64,000 nucleotides of DNA from Pigmentiphaga kullae (GTDB lineage Bacteria > Pseudomonadota > Gammaproteobacteria > Burkholderiales > Burkholderiaceae_B), in assembly GCF_004216695.1 (NCBI RefSeq), contig NZ_SGXC01000003.1:930001-994000 (forward strand), read 5' to 3'. The translations under genes and the position numbers were made by a program. Positions 18,960 through 29,266 of this stretch are shown one piece after another. Within the stretch, counting starts at the first letter, position 1. Each line of letters opens with the position of its first letter. Below the pieces are notes generated by a model. It searched no databases and was not told the DNA's origin. It was given only the letters and a program-made list of their open reading frames with translations.

Positions 18960-20540
18960 TCAATGTCCCGGGGCGCTCCGCTGCGGCGCGGCGCCGTCCA
19001 GGCTATCCGTCACGGCGCCGGCGGCCTGGATGGCCGCACGGCGATGGTAGAAGCCCAGCGCCCGCAGGCCGCCCAGTTCCTCGCCCCCGCCGGCCCTGCC
19101 CGGGCCGCCGTGCAGCGACATGGGCATGACGTTGCCGTGGCCCGTATGGACGGCGGCGGTTTCGGGCGTGACGACGTGCAGGCGTCCGTGGCTGTCGGCC
19201 AGCGCCAGGGCGGCATCGGCGGCCAGCGCGGCGTCGGCGGTGTAGAGCGAGGCCACCAGCGATCCCTGTCCCAGGCGTATCTGGTCCAGCGCGTCGGGCA
19301 GGCCTTCATAGGGCAGCAGCGTGGCCACCGGACCGAATACCTCGGTGTCGTGCACGATGCAGGCGGCCTCGCGGCGGGCGGCACCCAGCAGCGTGGGGCC
19401 GATACAGGCCGCCACGGACGGATCGGCATCCACCAGCGGGACCGCCGAGCCGTCGTGCAGCACGTCGGCGTGGCGGCGCAGGGCAGCGGTGCCGGCCTGC
19501 ACGCTTTCCCATTGCTGGCGGCTGGCCAGCGCGCCCATGCGGACCGTTTCGTTGCGCGGATTGCCCACGGTGATGCGGGACAGCTTCGCGGCGATGGCCT
19601 CGCCGGCCGCCGCGTAGCAGGACGCGGGCACGAATATGCGCCGGATGGCCGTGCATTTCTGCCCCGACTTGACCGTCATTTCGCGCACCACTTCGCGCAC
19701 CAGCAGGTCGAAGGCTTCGGAGCCGGGCTGCGCATCGGGCAGTAGCAGGGCGCTGTTGAGGCTGTCGGCCTCGATATTGACGCGCACCGAGCGGCGCACG
19801 ACGGCGTCGTGCGAGCGGATGGCCGCGGCGGTATCGGCCGAGCCGGTGAACGACACCACGTCGAAGGGCCGCAGGGGCGACAACAATCCTTGCGCGCTGC
19901 CGCAGACGACGGACAGGGCGCCTGCCGGCAGGATGCCCGCGGCGATCACGTCGGCGACCATCGCCAGCGTCAGCCACGCGGTGGCGGTGGCCGGCTTGGC
20001 CACCACCGGGACGCCCGAGAGCAGCGCGGGGGCGGCTTTTTCCCACAATCCCCAGGCGGGGAAATTGAAGGCGTTGATGAACAGGGCAAGGCCGCGCGTC
20101 GGTACCTGCACGTGGCGGCTGAGGAATGCGCCGTCCTTGGCCAGGGGGACGGTTTCGCCGTCCGGCAGCCAGCGCGCGGCGCCCAGCGACGCGCCCCAGC
20201 GGGCGTACTGGCCCAGCGTGAAGATGGCGCCGTCGATGTCGACCGCGGAGTCCTGCTTCGTGGTGCCGGAGTTGGCCAGCGCGATGTCGAAATAGCGGTC
20301 GCGGTTGGCCTTGAGCACGTCCACGATCGCCGACAGCAGGCCGGCGCGCTGCGCGTAGGTCAGCGCGCGCAGCGCCGGGCCGCCTTCGTCGCGGGCATAG
20401 GCATAGCCAGCCTCCAGGTCCAGCCCCGCGTTCGATACGCGGACCAGCTCCGTGCCCAGCACGGGATCGAGGAGCGGCGTGCCGGGGCCGCCGCCGGTTT
20501 GCCAGCGGCCCGCCAGATGGTTGGGGAGCAGTTCGGTCAT
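18960..20540 (-). CDS. boxD: 3,4-dehydroadipyl-CoA semialdehyde dehydrogenase
   Basis: 526 residues of the aldehyde dehydrogenase fold, PaaZ-N-like. The NADP-binding region FNFPAWGLWEKAAPALLSG, SFTGSADTAAAIR, the glutamate in NIEADSLNSALL and the catalytic Cys in KSGQKCTAIRRIF are visible. It oxidises the ring-opened semialdehyde made by BoxC to the 3,4-dehydroadipyl-CoA acid. The start is ATG 20540, overlapping the stop of the DUF4863 gene (ATGA). The assignment rests on the family wording and the complete surrounding box pathway. Confidence 0.93.
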   Translation of the reverse strand: MTELLPNHLAGRWQTGGGPGTPLLDPVLGTELVRVSNAGLDLEAGYAYARDEGGPALRALTYAQRAGLLSAIVDVLKANRDRYFDIALANSGTTKQDSAVDIDGAIFTLGQYARWGASLGAARWLPDGETVPLAKDGAFLSRHVQVPTRGLALFINAFNFPAWGLWEKAAPALLSGVPVVAKPATATAWLTLAMVADVIAAGILPAGALSVVCGSAQGLLSPLRPFDVVSFTGSADTAAAIRSHDAVVRRSVRVNIEADSLNSALLLPDAQPGSEAFDLLVREVVREMTVKSGQKCTAIRRIFVPASCYAAAGEAIAAKLSRITVGNPRNETVRMGALASRQQWESVQAGTAALRRHADVLHDGSAVPLVDADPSVAACIGPTLLGAARREAACIVHDTEVFGPVATLLPYEGLPDALDQIRLGQGSLVASLYTADAALAADAALALADSHGRLHVVTPETAAVHTGHGNVMPMSLHGGPGRAGGGEELGGLRALGFYHRRAAIQAAGAVTDSLDGAAPQRSAPGH

Positions 20541-21001
20541 GGTTTGGTGAACTCGATGGCGCCGTCGGGCAGCAGGTACAGGACCAGCGCGCGGCCGCCC
20601 GCGACGGTGGGGCGATGGGCGCTTCGGGGCGGGTAGACCTTCCAGCCCGCCGGCGTGCCGTCGAAGCGGGCGCCGGCCGTCCGGGGCATGACCATGTCGA
20701 TTTCGCCGTTGGGATGGACGTGGTGCGGGCCGGCCAGGTCGGTCATGTCGACCACGTCCACCGAGAAGCCGGCGGAGTCGGGGCCGGGCTTGACCACGCG
20801 TCCGTAGCGCACGCCGCCGGCTTCGCGGTTGCACAGCCAGCCCTCGTCCACGCCGGCTTCACAGGCGCGGGTCATGTCGCGGAACCAGTCCGAATCCGGG
20901 CCGTGGCGGCGGTTGAGGTAGTCCTCGAGCGCGGCGTCCACGGGGCGTCCGGCTATGGACTGCGTTATCGTCTTTACCAGGGATTCAAATGAATCGCGCA
21001 T
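20537..21001 (-). CDS. DUF4863 family protein (4-hydroxylaminobenzoate lyase-like) in box operon
   Basis: 154 residues. A helical N-terminus precedes a small cupin-like domain with conserved RRHGPDSDWFRDM, GGVRYGRVVKPG, GPHHVHPNGEIDMVMP and a C-terminal YLLPDGAIEF. The HHVHPNGE stretch looks like a metal site. The family includes PnbB, which deaminates 4-hydroxylaminobenzoate to protocatechuate, yet here it is the first gene of a benzoate operon and no nitroreductase is present. Its role in benzoate metabolism is unknown. Translation is coupled to boxD by a 4-nt overlap. Confidence 0.8.
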   Translation of the reverse strand: MRDSFESLVKTITQSIAGRPVDAALEDYLNRRHGPDSDWFRDMTRACEAGVDEGWLCNREAGGVRYGRVVKPGPDSAGFSVDVVDMTDLAGPHHVHPNGEIDMVMPRTAGARFDGTPAGWKVYPPRSAHRPTVAGGRALVLYLLPDGAIEFTKP

Positions 21002-21062
21002 GAACTCGTCTCCTCAGGCATACTGGGCTTCATGTCGCCACACGCTTGATCATGAAGTATCG

Positions 21063-21123
21063 TGCATGTCTGTGTGTCGAGACAATACGCGGCCTGCTTG
21101 GGTCGTGTCAAAAAGAATCTGCA
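21063..21123 (-). promoter_or_regulatory. Promoter of the leftward box/liv operon with TGCA motifs
   Basis: On the minus strand a perfect -35 TTGACA (21106-21111) and a -10 TATTGT (21082-21087) are 18 nt apart. TGCA words lie just downstream of the likely start site (21063-21066) and upstream of the -35 (21120-21123). TGCA is the core of BzdR/BoxR operators, so repression by the divergent BoxR gene is likely. Confidence 0.65.
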
Positions 21124-21172
21124 TCCTGCGGGTAAATCCCAGGGGTGCGCACCATCTTGCGGGTGAGGTCCG

Positions 21173-22102
21173 ATGAAAGAAGAGGCGGTTTCCGAAGCGG
21201 GGCAGGCCGCGGCCAACGACGCGCCGGCCAAGGAACCTTTTCTGGTGACGCTGGGGGAACGAATACGGACGTTGCGGGCCCGCCGGGGCTTGACCCGCAA
21301 GGCCACGGCCTCGGCCGCCGGAATTTCGGAGCGGCATCTTGCCAACCTGGAGCTGGGGACGGGCAATGCCTCCATCCTGATCCTGCTGCAGGTTTCCCAG
21401 GCGCTGCAGTGCTCGCTGGCCGAGATCCTGGGCGACGTCACCACCACCAGTCCGGAATGGCTGCTGATCCGCGAGCTGCTCGAAGGGCGGTCCGAGGCCG
21501 ATCTGCATCGCGCCCGCAATACGTTGACGGAAATGTTCGGCTCGCGCGAGAACAATCATTCCCGCCTGTCCCGCATCGCCCTGGTCGGGCTGCGGGGGGC
21601 GGGCAAGTCCACGCTGGGCCGGATGCTGGCCGATGACCTGGGCTATACCTTCATCGAACTGAGTCGGGAAATCGAAAAGGTGGCCGGCTGCAGCATCGTC
21701 GAGATCCATTCCCTGTACGGCGCCAACGCTTACCGCCGCTACGAGCGGCGGGCGCTGGAGGAAACGGTGCAGATCCATCCCGAGGTCGTCATCGCCACGC
21801 CGGGCGGCCTGGTGTCGGACGTCTCGACCTTCAACCTGCTGTTGTCGCATTGCTATACGGTCTGGCTGCAGGCCGACCCCGAAGATCACATGCGCCGGGT
21901 CGTGGCCCAGGGCGACTTCCGCCCCATGTCGGGCAGCCGCGAGGCCATGGACGATCTCAAGCGCATCCTGGCTGGCCGGGCCGCGTTCTATGCCAAGGCC
22001 GACGCCCGCTACAACACCAGCGGGCATTCGCTGGAAGAGGCGTTCGCCGGCCTGCGTTCGCTGGTGCGCAACGCGGCCGGGATGGTGGACTGGAGTATGT
22101 AG
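21173..22102 (+). CDS. boxR: BoxR/BzdR-family regulator: XRE-type HTH fused to shikimate-kinase-like domain
   Basis: 309 residues. HTH domain (about 27-82: LGERIRTLRARRGLTRKATA, ISERHLANLELGTGNASI), linker, then a shikimate-kinase-like domain from 133 with Walker A GLRGAGKS (139-146) and RYERRALEETV. In BzdR and BoxR the kinase-like domain senses benzoyl-CoA, the HTH represses box genes, and the effector releases DNA. The gene is divergent from the leftward operon and faces the boxC promoter. GAGG stands 4 nt before the ATG. Confidence 0.94.
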   Translation: MKEEAVSEAGQAAANDAPAKEPFLVTLGERIRTLRARRGLTRKATASAAGISERHLANLELGTGNASILILLQVSQALQCSLAEILGDVTTTSPEWLLIRELLEGRSEADLHRARNTLTEMFGSRENNHSRLSRIALVGLRGAGKSTLGRMLADDLGYTFIELSREIEKVAGCSIVEIHSLYGANAYRRYERRALEETVQIHPEVVIATPGGLVSDVSTFNLLLSHCYTVWLQADPEDHMRRVVAQGDFRPMSGSREAMDDLKRILAGRAAFYAKADARYNTSGHSLEEAFAGLRSLVRNAAGMVDWSM

Positions 22103-22103
22103 G

Positions 22104-22266
22104 AGGGCCCCCCTACGCGCTGACGCGCGCCCGGCGTGGTGAGCCCCCAGCCGCTACGCGGCAGCCCCCCGAGGGGGCCGGGGCCCGCCTTGGGGCGGCC
22201 CGGCGCCGGGCCCCGTAGGGGCGAAACCGGCGGACCGGCGGAGCCGGATCCGCGGTTTCCTGGGGC
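22104..22266 (+). repeat. Structured intergenic repeat, copy C (expanded)
   Basis: Follows the boxR stop within 2 nt, plus orientation. It starts with the CTACGCGCTGACGCGCG stem-loop and ends with stem 3, outer arms AAACCGGCGGA/TCCGCGGTTT around CCGGC-GGA-GCCGG. Between them are roughly 90 extra G/C-rich bases including another inverted repeat (GGGGCCCG ... CGGGCCCC), so this copy is about twice the usual length. Confidence 0.75.
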
Positions 22267-22330
22267 CGGGGGCTGGATTTTGGGAGGTTTGGGTTCTGAT
22301 TCGTCAGGGTTGATCCTAGTTGGCGGAGGC

Positions 22331-22392
22331 TTGACGCGCTTGGGTGCATGAACTATCTTTCATTCAACTGCTAGTTGATGCACTAAGATGCA
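22331..22392 (+). promoter_or_regulatory. boxC promoter with TGCA-N6-TGCA operator
   Basis: -35 TTGACG (22331-22336), 17-nt spacer, -10 TATCTT (22354-22359). A TGCA lies inside the spacer (22345-22348) and a direct repeat TGCA-CTAAGA-TGCA (22379-22382 and 22389-22392) lies just downstream of the expected start site. TGCA-N6-TGCA is the arrangement known for the BzdR repressor, so binding by BoxR at this position would block transcription. Confidence 0.75.
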
Positions 22393-22411
22393 TAAACGTC
22401 GAGGAGATGTC

Positions 22412-24091
22412 ATGAGCAATGTCGTTCAGGCCGATCAGGCTCCCGGAAAGGTGGACTACCGTACGGATCCGTCCCGATACCGGCATTGGAAGCTGAGTTT
22501 CGAGGGGCCGGTGGCGACGCTGGGTCTGGATATCGCCGAGGATGGCGGGCTGCGGCCGGGGTATCGGCTCAAGCTCAATTCCTATGACCTGGGCGTGGAC
22601 ATCGAACTGCACGATGCCCTGAACCGCATCCGCTTCGAGCATCCCGAAGTGCGCACGGTGGTGGTCACCAGCCTGAAGGACCGGATCTTCTGTTCCGGCG
22701 CCAACATCTTCATGCTGGGGCTGTCGACCCATGCCTGGAAGGTGAATTTCTGCAAGTTCACCAACGAGACCCGCAACGGCATCGAGGACTCCAGCCGCCA
22801 TTCCGGGCTGAAGTTCCTGGCCGCCATCAATGGCGCCTGCGCCGGCGGCGGCTATGAACTGGCGCTGGCCTGCGACGATCTGGTGCTGATCGACGACAAG
22901 TCCTCGTCGGTGTCGCTGCCCGAGGTGCCGCTGCTGGGTGTGCTGCCCGGCACTGGCGGCCTGACCCGCGTTACCGACAAGCGCCACGTGCGCCATGATC
23001 TGGCGGACATTTTCTGCACGACCAGCGAAGGCGTGCGCGGCCAGCGCGCGGTGGACTGGCGGCTGGTCGACTGTGCGCCCAAGCCCTCGCAGTTCGCCCA
23101 AGTGGTGCAGGAGCGCGCGCAGCGCCTGGCCGAGGCGAGCGACCGGCCGGCCGGCGCCCAGGGCGTGGCCCTGGTCCGCGTCGAGCGCGCCGAAGAGGCC
23201 GACGCGCTGCGCTACCGCTACGTGGACGTGCGGATCGATCGCGCCAACCGCAGCGCCGTGTTCACCGTGAAGGCGCCGGATACCGCGCAGCCCGAGGACG
23301 TGGACGGCATCGTGGCGGCCGGCACGGCATGGTGGCCGATGGCGATGGCGCGCGAACTGGATGACGCCATCCTGCATATGCGCACCAACGAACTGGACAT
23401 CGGCACCTGGCTGCTCAAGACCCAGGGCGATGCCGCCGGGGTGCTGGCCTGCGATGCCACCCTGCGGCGCCACGCCGGCCACTGGTTCGTGCGCGAGGTC
23501 ACGGGCCTTCTGCGCCGCACGCTGGCGCGGCTGGACGTCTCGTCGCGTTCGCTGTTCGCGCTGATCGAGCCGGACTCGTGCTTTGCCGGCACGCTGGCCG
23601 AACTGGCCTTCGCCGCCGACCGCGCCTACATGCTGGCGCTGCCCGACGAGCCCGGACGCGCGCCGAAGCTGACGCTGTCGGAACTGAATTTCGGTACTTA
23701 CCCGATGGTCAACGGCCAGTCGCGCCTGGCCCGCCGGTTCTACGAAGAGGCCGAACCGCTCGCCGCCGCGCGTGCCCGGATCGGCCAGGCGCTGGACGCG
23801 GACGCCGCCCATGCCCTGGGCCTGGTGACCGCGGCGCCGGACGACATCGACTGGGCCGACGAGATCCGCATCGCCATCGAAGAGCGCGCCGCCATGTCGC
23901 CGGACGCGCTGACCGGGCTGGAGGCCAACCTGCGCTTCGCCAGCCAGGAAACCATGGAAACCCGGATCTTCGGCCGCCTGAGCGCATGGCAGAACTGGAT
24001 CTTCAACCGGCCGAACGCGGTGGGGGAAAAGGGTGCCCTGAAGGTGTACGGCAAGGGCGAGAAAGCGGCCTTCGATCTGAACCGAGTGTAA
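22412..24091 (+). CDS. boxC: 2,3-epoxybenzoyl-CoA dihydrolase (ring-cleaving)
   Basis: 559 residues, a double-length crotonase. The first half has the oxyanion-hole segment (FCSGANIFMLGL) and INGACAGGGYELALACDD; the second half is a degenerate crotonase repeat (ALIEPDSCFAGTLAELAFAA). It hydrolytically opens 2,3-epoxybenzoyl-CoA to 3,4-dehydroadipyl-CoA semialdehyde and formate. ATG 22412 has GAGGAG 5 nt upstream and is preferred to ATG 22388, which lies inside the operator. It is the first gene of the boxC-boxB-boxA operon. Confidence 0.96.
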   Translation: MSNVVQADQAPGKVDYRTDPSRYRHWKLSFEGPVATLGLDIAEDGGLRPGYRLKLNSYDLGVDIELHDALNRIRFEHPEVRTVVVTSLKDRIFCSGANIFMLGLSTHAWKVNFCKFTNETRNGIEDSSRHSGLKFLAAINGACAGGGYELALACDDLVLIDDKSSSVSLPEVPLLGVLPGTGGLTRVTDKRHVRHDLADIFCTTSEGVRGQRAVDWRLVDCAPKPSQFAQVVQERAQRLAEASDRPAGAQGVALVRVERAEEADALRYRYVDVRIDRANRSAVFTVKAPDTAQPEDVDGIVAAGTAWWPMAMARELDDAILHMRTNELDIGTWLLKTQGDAAGVLACDATLRRHAGHWFVREVTGLLRRTLARLDVSSRSLFALIEPDSCFAGTLAELAFAADRAYMLALPDEPGRAPKLTLSELNFGTYPMVNGQSRLARRFYEEAEPLAAARARIGQALDADAAHALGLVTAAPDDIDWADEIRIAIEERAAMSPDALTGLEANLRFASQETMETRIFGRLSAWQNWIFNRPNAVGEKGALKVYGKGEKAAFDLNRV

Positions 24092-24124
24092 CCATCCCGC
24101 AGTCCGGACCAACGGAGTCGAGAC

Positions 24125-25552
<1,428 letters not shown>

Positions 25553-25565
25553 GCAAGCCCTCATC

Positions 25566-26840
25566 ATGGATACGCCAGTCCAGACGGTCGTCATCAAGCA
25601 GCACCTGATCGACCCGGAAATCTGCATACGCTGCAACACCTGCGAAGCGACGTGCCCCGTCGACGCCATCACGCACGACGACAACAACTACGTCGTGCGG
25701 GCCGACGTGTGCAACGGTTGCATGGCCTGTGTGCCGCCTTGCCCCACGGGGGCGATCGACAACTGGCGTTCCGTTCCCAAATCCGCCGCCTACAGCATCG
25801 AGGACCAGTTCACCTGGGATGAGCTTCCCGGGGAACTGACCCCCGACCAGTTGGCGGCGGCGGGCGCCGAAGCGGTCGAGGAAGAGGCCGTCCAGGACGC
25901 GGCGCCGCAGCCGGCCGCCTCCGGCGCCGACGAGGCGGCGTTCAATTCGGGCGCCTATGGCGCCACCACGCCGCCGTGGTCGGCCGCCCATGCCTATACC
26001 AACCTGTATGGCCCGCGCAATCCGATCGCGGCTACCGTGGTCGGCAACGTGCGCGTCAACGAGCCGGGCACGCAGAACGAGACCCATCACATCGTGCTGG
26101 ATTTCGGCTCGCTGCCATTTCCGGTGCTGGAAGGCCAGTCCATCGGCATCGTGCCGCCCGGGGCCGATGCCCAGGGCAAGGCCCACCATGCGCGCCAGTA
26201 CTCCATCGCCAGCCCCCGCAACGGCGAGCGGCCCGGCTACAACAACGTCTCGTTGACGGTCAAGCGCGTGACGGCGGACCACCAGGGCAATCCGGTGCAG
26301 GGCCTCTGTTCGAACTATGTGTGCGACCTGAAGGTCGGAGACAAGGTCCAGGTCATCGGGCCCTTCGGCGCCTCGTTCCTGATGCCCAATCATCCGCGCT
26401 CGCACATCGTCATGATCTGTACCGGAACGGGCAGCGCGCCCATGCGGGCGATGACCGAATGGCGGCGCCGGCTGCGCGGCAAGGGGCGGTTCGAAAGCGG
26501 CAAGCTGATGCTGTTCTTCGGCGCCCGCACCAAGGAAGAGCTGCCTTACTTCGGTCCCCTGATGAGCCTTCCCAAGGACTTCATCGACATCAATCTGGCG
26601 TTCTCGCGCGCGCCGGGCGCGCCCAAGCGCTATGTCCAGGACCTGATGCGCGAGCGCGCCGCCGACCTGGCCGGGTTGTTGCAGGATGCCAATACGCACT
26701 TCTATGTCTGCGGGCTCAAGAGCATGGAAGAGGGCGTGGTCATCGCCTTGCGCGACGTGGCCTTGCAGGCCGGACTGAACTGGGAGGCCATCTCGGGCTC
26801 GCTCAAGCGCGAAGGCCGCCTGCACCTGGAAACCTATTGA
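25566..26840 (+). CDS. boxA: Benzoyl-CoA 2,3-epoxidase, reductase component
   Basis: 424 residues. Two N-terminal [4Fe-4S] motifs ([32 protein letters not shown]), an Ala/Glu linker (about 95-125), and a ferredoxin-NADP-reductase module ([34 protein letters not shown]-terminal HLETY). It passes electrons from NADPH through FAD and Fe-S centres to BoxB. The TGA stop overlaps the next gene's ATG. Confidence 0.96.
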   Translation: MDTPVQTVVIKQHLIDPEICIRCNTCEATCPVDAITHDDNNYVVRADVCNGCMACVPPCPTGAIDNWRSVPKSAAYSIEDQFTWDELPGELTPDQLAAAGAEAVEEEAVQDAAPQPAASGADEAAFNSGAYGATTPPWSAAHAYTNLYGPRNPIAATVVGNVRVNEPGTQNETHHIVLDFGSLPFPVLEGQSIGIVPPGADAQGKAHHARQYSIASPRNGERPGYNNVSLTVKRVTADHQGNPVQGLCSNYVCDLKVGDKVQVIGPFGASFLMPNHPRSHIVMICTGTGSAPMRAMTEWRRRLRGKGRFESGKLMLFFGARTKEELPYFGPLMSLPKDFIDINLAFSRAPGAPKRYVQDLMRERAADLAGLLQDANTHFYVCGLKSMEEGVVIALRDVALQAGLNWEAISGSLKREGRLHLETY

Positions 26841-27634
26841 TGGCCGCTATGGAAACATTGCGTATAACCAGAACCGAATCGGGCGTGGTCGACGTGCGCA
26901 TGGCGCGGCCCGAGGTCTTCAACGCCTTCGACGAACGGATGATCGAAGAACTGGCCACGGTCTTCGCCGAGTTGGGCCGGGACGAGGCCGCGCGGGTGAT
27001 CGTGCTTTCGGGGGAGGGCAAGGCCTTCAGCGCGGGCGCGGACCTGCAATGGATGCAGCGCGCCAGCCAGGCCAGCGTGGAATGGAACCTGGAGGACGCG
27101 CGGCGTTTCGCCGCCATGCTCGATGCCATCGCGTCCTGTCCCAAACCGACGATCGCCCGCGTCCACGGCGTGGCGCTGGGCGGCGGGGTGGGGCTGGCCT
27201 GCGCGTGCGACATGGCCGTGGCCAGCAGCGATGCCCGGTTCGCCGCCAGCGAGGCCCGCTTCGGCATCCTGCCCGCCGTCATCAGTCCCTATCTGGTCAA
27301 TGCCGTGGGCAAGCGCCATGCGCTGCGCCTGGCGCTGACCGCCTCGCGCATCGATGCGCAGGCGGCGCTGCAGATGGGTATGGTGCAGCAGGTGGTCGAC
27401 GTCGCCGACCTGGATGCCGCGGTCGAGGCGATCGCGGCCGAATTGCTGGCCAACGGTCCGCAGGCGCTGGCCGAGATCAAGGCCCTGTTCGGGCTGCTGG
27501 AAGCCGGCCCCGTCACTGCCGAAGTGCGCGAGTTGACCGCCCGCACGATCAGCCGTGTGCGCGGCACCGACGAGGCGCGCGAGGGCTTCGCCGCCTTTCT
27601 GGCCAAGCGGCCCGCGGCCTGGATCCGTCAATAG
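26840..27634 (+). CDS. Enoyl-CoA hydratase/isomerase in the box operon
   Basis: 264 residues of the crotonase family: [10 protein letters not shown] (first oxyanion segment) and [19 protein letters not shown] with the following [15 protein letters not shown], where Glu is one catalytic residue; the wording resembles methylglutaconyl-CoA hydratases. It overlaps the boxA stop (TGATG), so translation is coupled. After BoxD the product 3,4-dehydroadipyl-CoA needs hydration or isomerisation before beta-oxidation, and this enzyme is a candidate. Confidence 0.86.
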   Translation: MAAMETLRITRTESGVVDVRMARPEVFNAFDERMIEELATVFAELGRDEAARVIVLSGEGKAFSAGADLQWMQRASQASVEWNLEDARRFAAMLDAIASCPKPTIARVHGVALGGGVGLACACDMAVASSDARFAASEARFGILPAVISPYLVNAVGKRHALRLALTASRIDAQAALQMGMVQQVVDVADLDAAVEAIAAELLANGPQALAEIKALFGLLEAGPVTAEVRELTARTISRVRGTDEAREGFAAFLAKRPAAWIRQ

Positions 27635-27654
27635 TCCTGCGCAGGAGAGCCGCG

Positions 27655-28455
27655 ATGACTCGTTCCCTACCGGTGGATACCCGGGATTTCCGCGTCGACC
27701 TCGGCGACGATGGCGTGGCCGAACTCGTGCTGGGTCCGGCGGGCGGCATGCCGGCGCTGGGCGCCGACGGCCATGCCGAACTCGCCGTCATCTGGCCGCG
27801 CCTGGCGCGCGAACCGGGCGTGCGCTGTGTCCTGGTGCGCAGCGAGGGCAAGGGCTTCTGCGCCGGCGGCCACATGGACCTGGTGCAGGGCATGCTGGAG
27901 CGCGAGGGCGACCGGCTGCGCGTCATGCGCGAAGCGCGCGACATCGTCCAGGGCATGATCGACTGCGACCTGCCGGTGGTGTCCGCCATCAATGGCGCGG
28001 CGGTGGGGGCGGGCGCGGTGCTGGCCCTGCTGGCCGACGTGTCGGTCGCGGCCAGGAAGGCCAAGCTGATCGATGGCCATACCAAGCTGGGCGTGGCCGC
28101 GGGCGACCATGCGGCCATCGTCTGGCCGCTGCTTTGCGGCATGGCCAAGGCCAAGTACCATCTGCTGACCTGCGCGCCCCTGGACGGCGAGGCGGCCGAG
28201 CGCATCGGGCTGGTCAGCCTGTGCGTGGACGATGCCGAACTGCTGCCCACGGCGCGGGGCATCGCCGGGCAGCTCGCGGCGGGCAGCCCGACCGCGCTGG
28301 CCTGGACCAAGCGCAGCCTGAACCACTGGCTGCGCGCCGCCTGGCCGGCCTTCGAGCATTCCCTGGCGATGGAGATCATGGGGTTCGCGGGGGCCGATGC
28401 GCGCGAAGGGTTGGCGGCCTTGGCCGAGAAGCGTCCGCCGCGTTTCGGCGCATGA
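27655..28455 (+). CDS. Second enoyl-CoA hydratase/isomerase in the box operon
   Basis: 266 residues. [13 protein letters not shown] and [20 protein letters not shown] give the crotonase oxyanion hole, and [18 protein letters not shown] marks the active-site helix; an Asp stands where hydratases usually have the second Glu, as in several CoA isomerases. GGAG precedes the ATG by 7 nt. Probable role: double-bond isomerisation or hydration of the adipyl-CoA intermediates next to its paralogue at 26840. Confidence 0.83.
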   Translation: MTRSLPVDTRDFRVDLGDDGVAELVLGPAGGMPALGADGHAELAVIWPRLAREPGVRCVLVRSEGKGFCAGGHMDLVQGMLEREGDRLRVMREARDIVQGMIDCDLPVVSAINGAAVGAGAVLALLADVSVAARKAKLIDGHTKLGVAAGDHAAIVWPLLCGMAKAKYHLLTCAPLDGEAAERIGLVSLCVDDAELLPTARGIAGQLAAGSPTALAWTKRSLNHWLRAAWPAFEHSLAMEIMGFAGADAREGLAALAEKRPPRFGA

Positions 28456-28498
28456 GCGGCGGCTGGAGCAGGGCGTCAACAACAAGGAGAACGACGCA

Positions 28499-28951
28499 AT
28501 GAGGTTTGCCGATTTCCACCCGGGCATGATCATCGAGGCCGGCCCCCGGCGGATCGAAGAAGCGGAGATGCTGGCCTTCGCGCGCAGCTACGATCCGCAG
28601 TGGTTCCACGTGGACGGCAAGGCCGCGGGCCAGGGGCGGTTCGGCGCGCTGATCGCCAGTGGATGGCAGACCTGCGGCATCGCGATGGAACTGGCCGTCA
28701 GGGCGGTGCTGCACGACTCCGAGTCGTTCGCGTCGCCAGGCGTGGAGCAGGTGCGCTGGCCCCATCCGGTCATGTCGGGAGACGAATTGCGTTTGCGCGC
28801 CGAGGTGCTGGAGGTACGGACCTCGCGTAGCCGGCCCGAGCTGGGCGTGCTGCGCTGGCGCTGGCACCTGCTGAACCAGGACGGGAAAGAGGTCCTGGAA
28901 TTGACGGCCACGAGCCTGTTCGACCTGACGCCCGAGGCCGCGCGGAGCTGA
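28499..28951 (+). CDS. MaoC-like hot-dog hydratase
   Basis: 150 residues, single hot-dog domain. A hydratase-2-like motif (YDPQWFHVDGKAAGQGRFGALIASGW) includes the Asp/His pair of R-specific hydratases; the rest is a beta-sheet typical of MaoC (VEQVRWPHPVMSGDELRLRAEVLEV). The ATG at 28499 follows AAGGAG. Last gene of the box operon, convergent with the DUF6587 gene 20 nt away. It may hydrate an enoyl-CoA of the pathway; this is inferred from position. Confidence 0.83.
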   Translation: MRFADFHPGMIIEAGPRRIEEAEMLAFARSYDPQWFHVDGKAAGQGRFGALIASGWQTCGIAMELAVRAVLHDSESFASPGVEQVRWPHPVMSGDELRLRAEVLEVRTSRSRPELGVLRWRWHLLNQDGKEVLELTATSLFDLTPEAARS

Positions 28952-28971
28952 CGGCCAGCCCCGTTGCCGTT

Positions 28972-29250
28972 CTATTTTCTTGCGTGGACCTGGACGGTCT
29001 TGGTTTCGCCGGGACCGCAGGTTCCGCACGTCCCGCAGCCGCTGCCGCATCCCGCGTCGGGCGCGGCGGCGCCCAGTTTCCTGCCCAGCGTTCGCAGCCA
29101 GGCGGCCTGGCCCGGGCGATCCATGCGGCGCGCCAGCCAGGATTGCATGCGCATGCGGGTCTTGGGCGCGAACCGGCCGAAGGCCCGGATGGCGCAGGCG
29201 GCCACGATCAGGGCCACCAGGGTGAACTCGAACAGGGAATAGGCGCTCAT
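28972..29250 (-). CDS. DUF6587-type small Cys-rich membrane protein, downstream of feoB
   Basis: 92 residues: one N-terminal membrane segment (FEFTLVALIVAACAIRAFG), an Arg-rich region (RMRMQSWLARRMDRPG), and a C-terminal Cys-X3-Cys-X2-Cys-X2-Cys motif (CGSGCGTCGTC) suited to a metal or Fe-S site. It follows feoB by 16 nt in the place where enterobacteria have feoC, whose product also carries a four-Cys site. A functional parallel with FeoC is my inference. Confidence 0.8.
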   Translation of the reverse strand: MSAYSLFEFTLVALIVAACAIRAFGRFAPKTRMRMQSWLARRMDRPGQAAWLRTLGRKLGAAAPDAGCGSGCGTCGTCGPGETKTVQVHARK

Positions 29251-29266
29251 GCAAGCCTCCCGGGTG

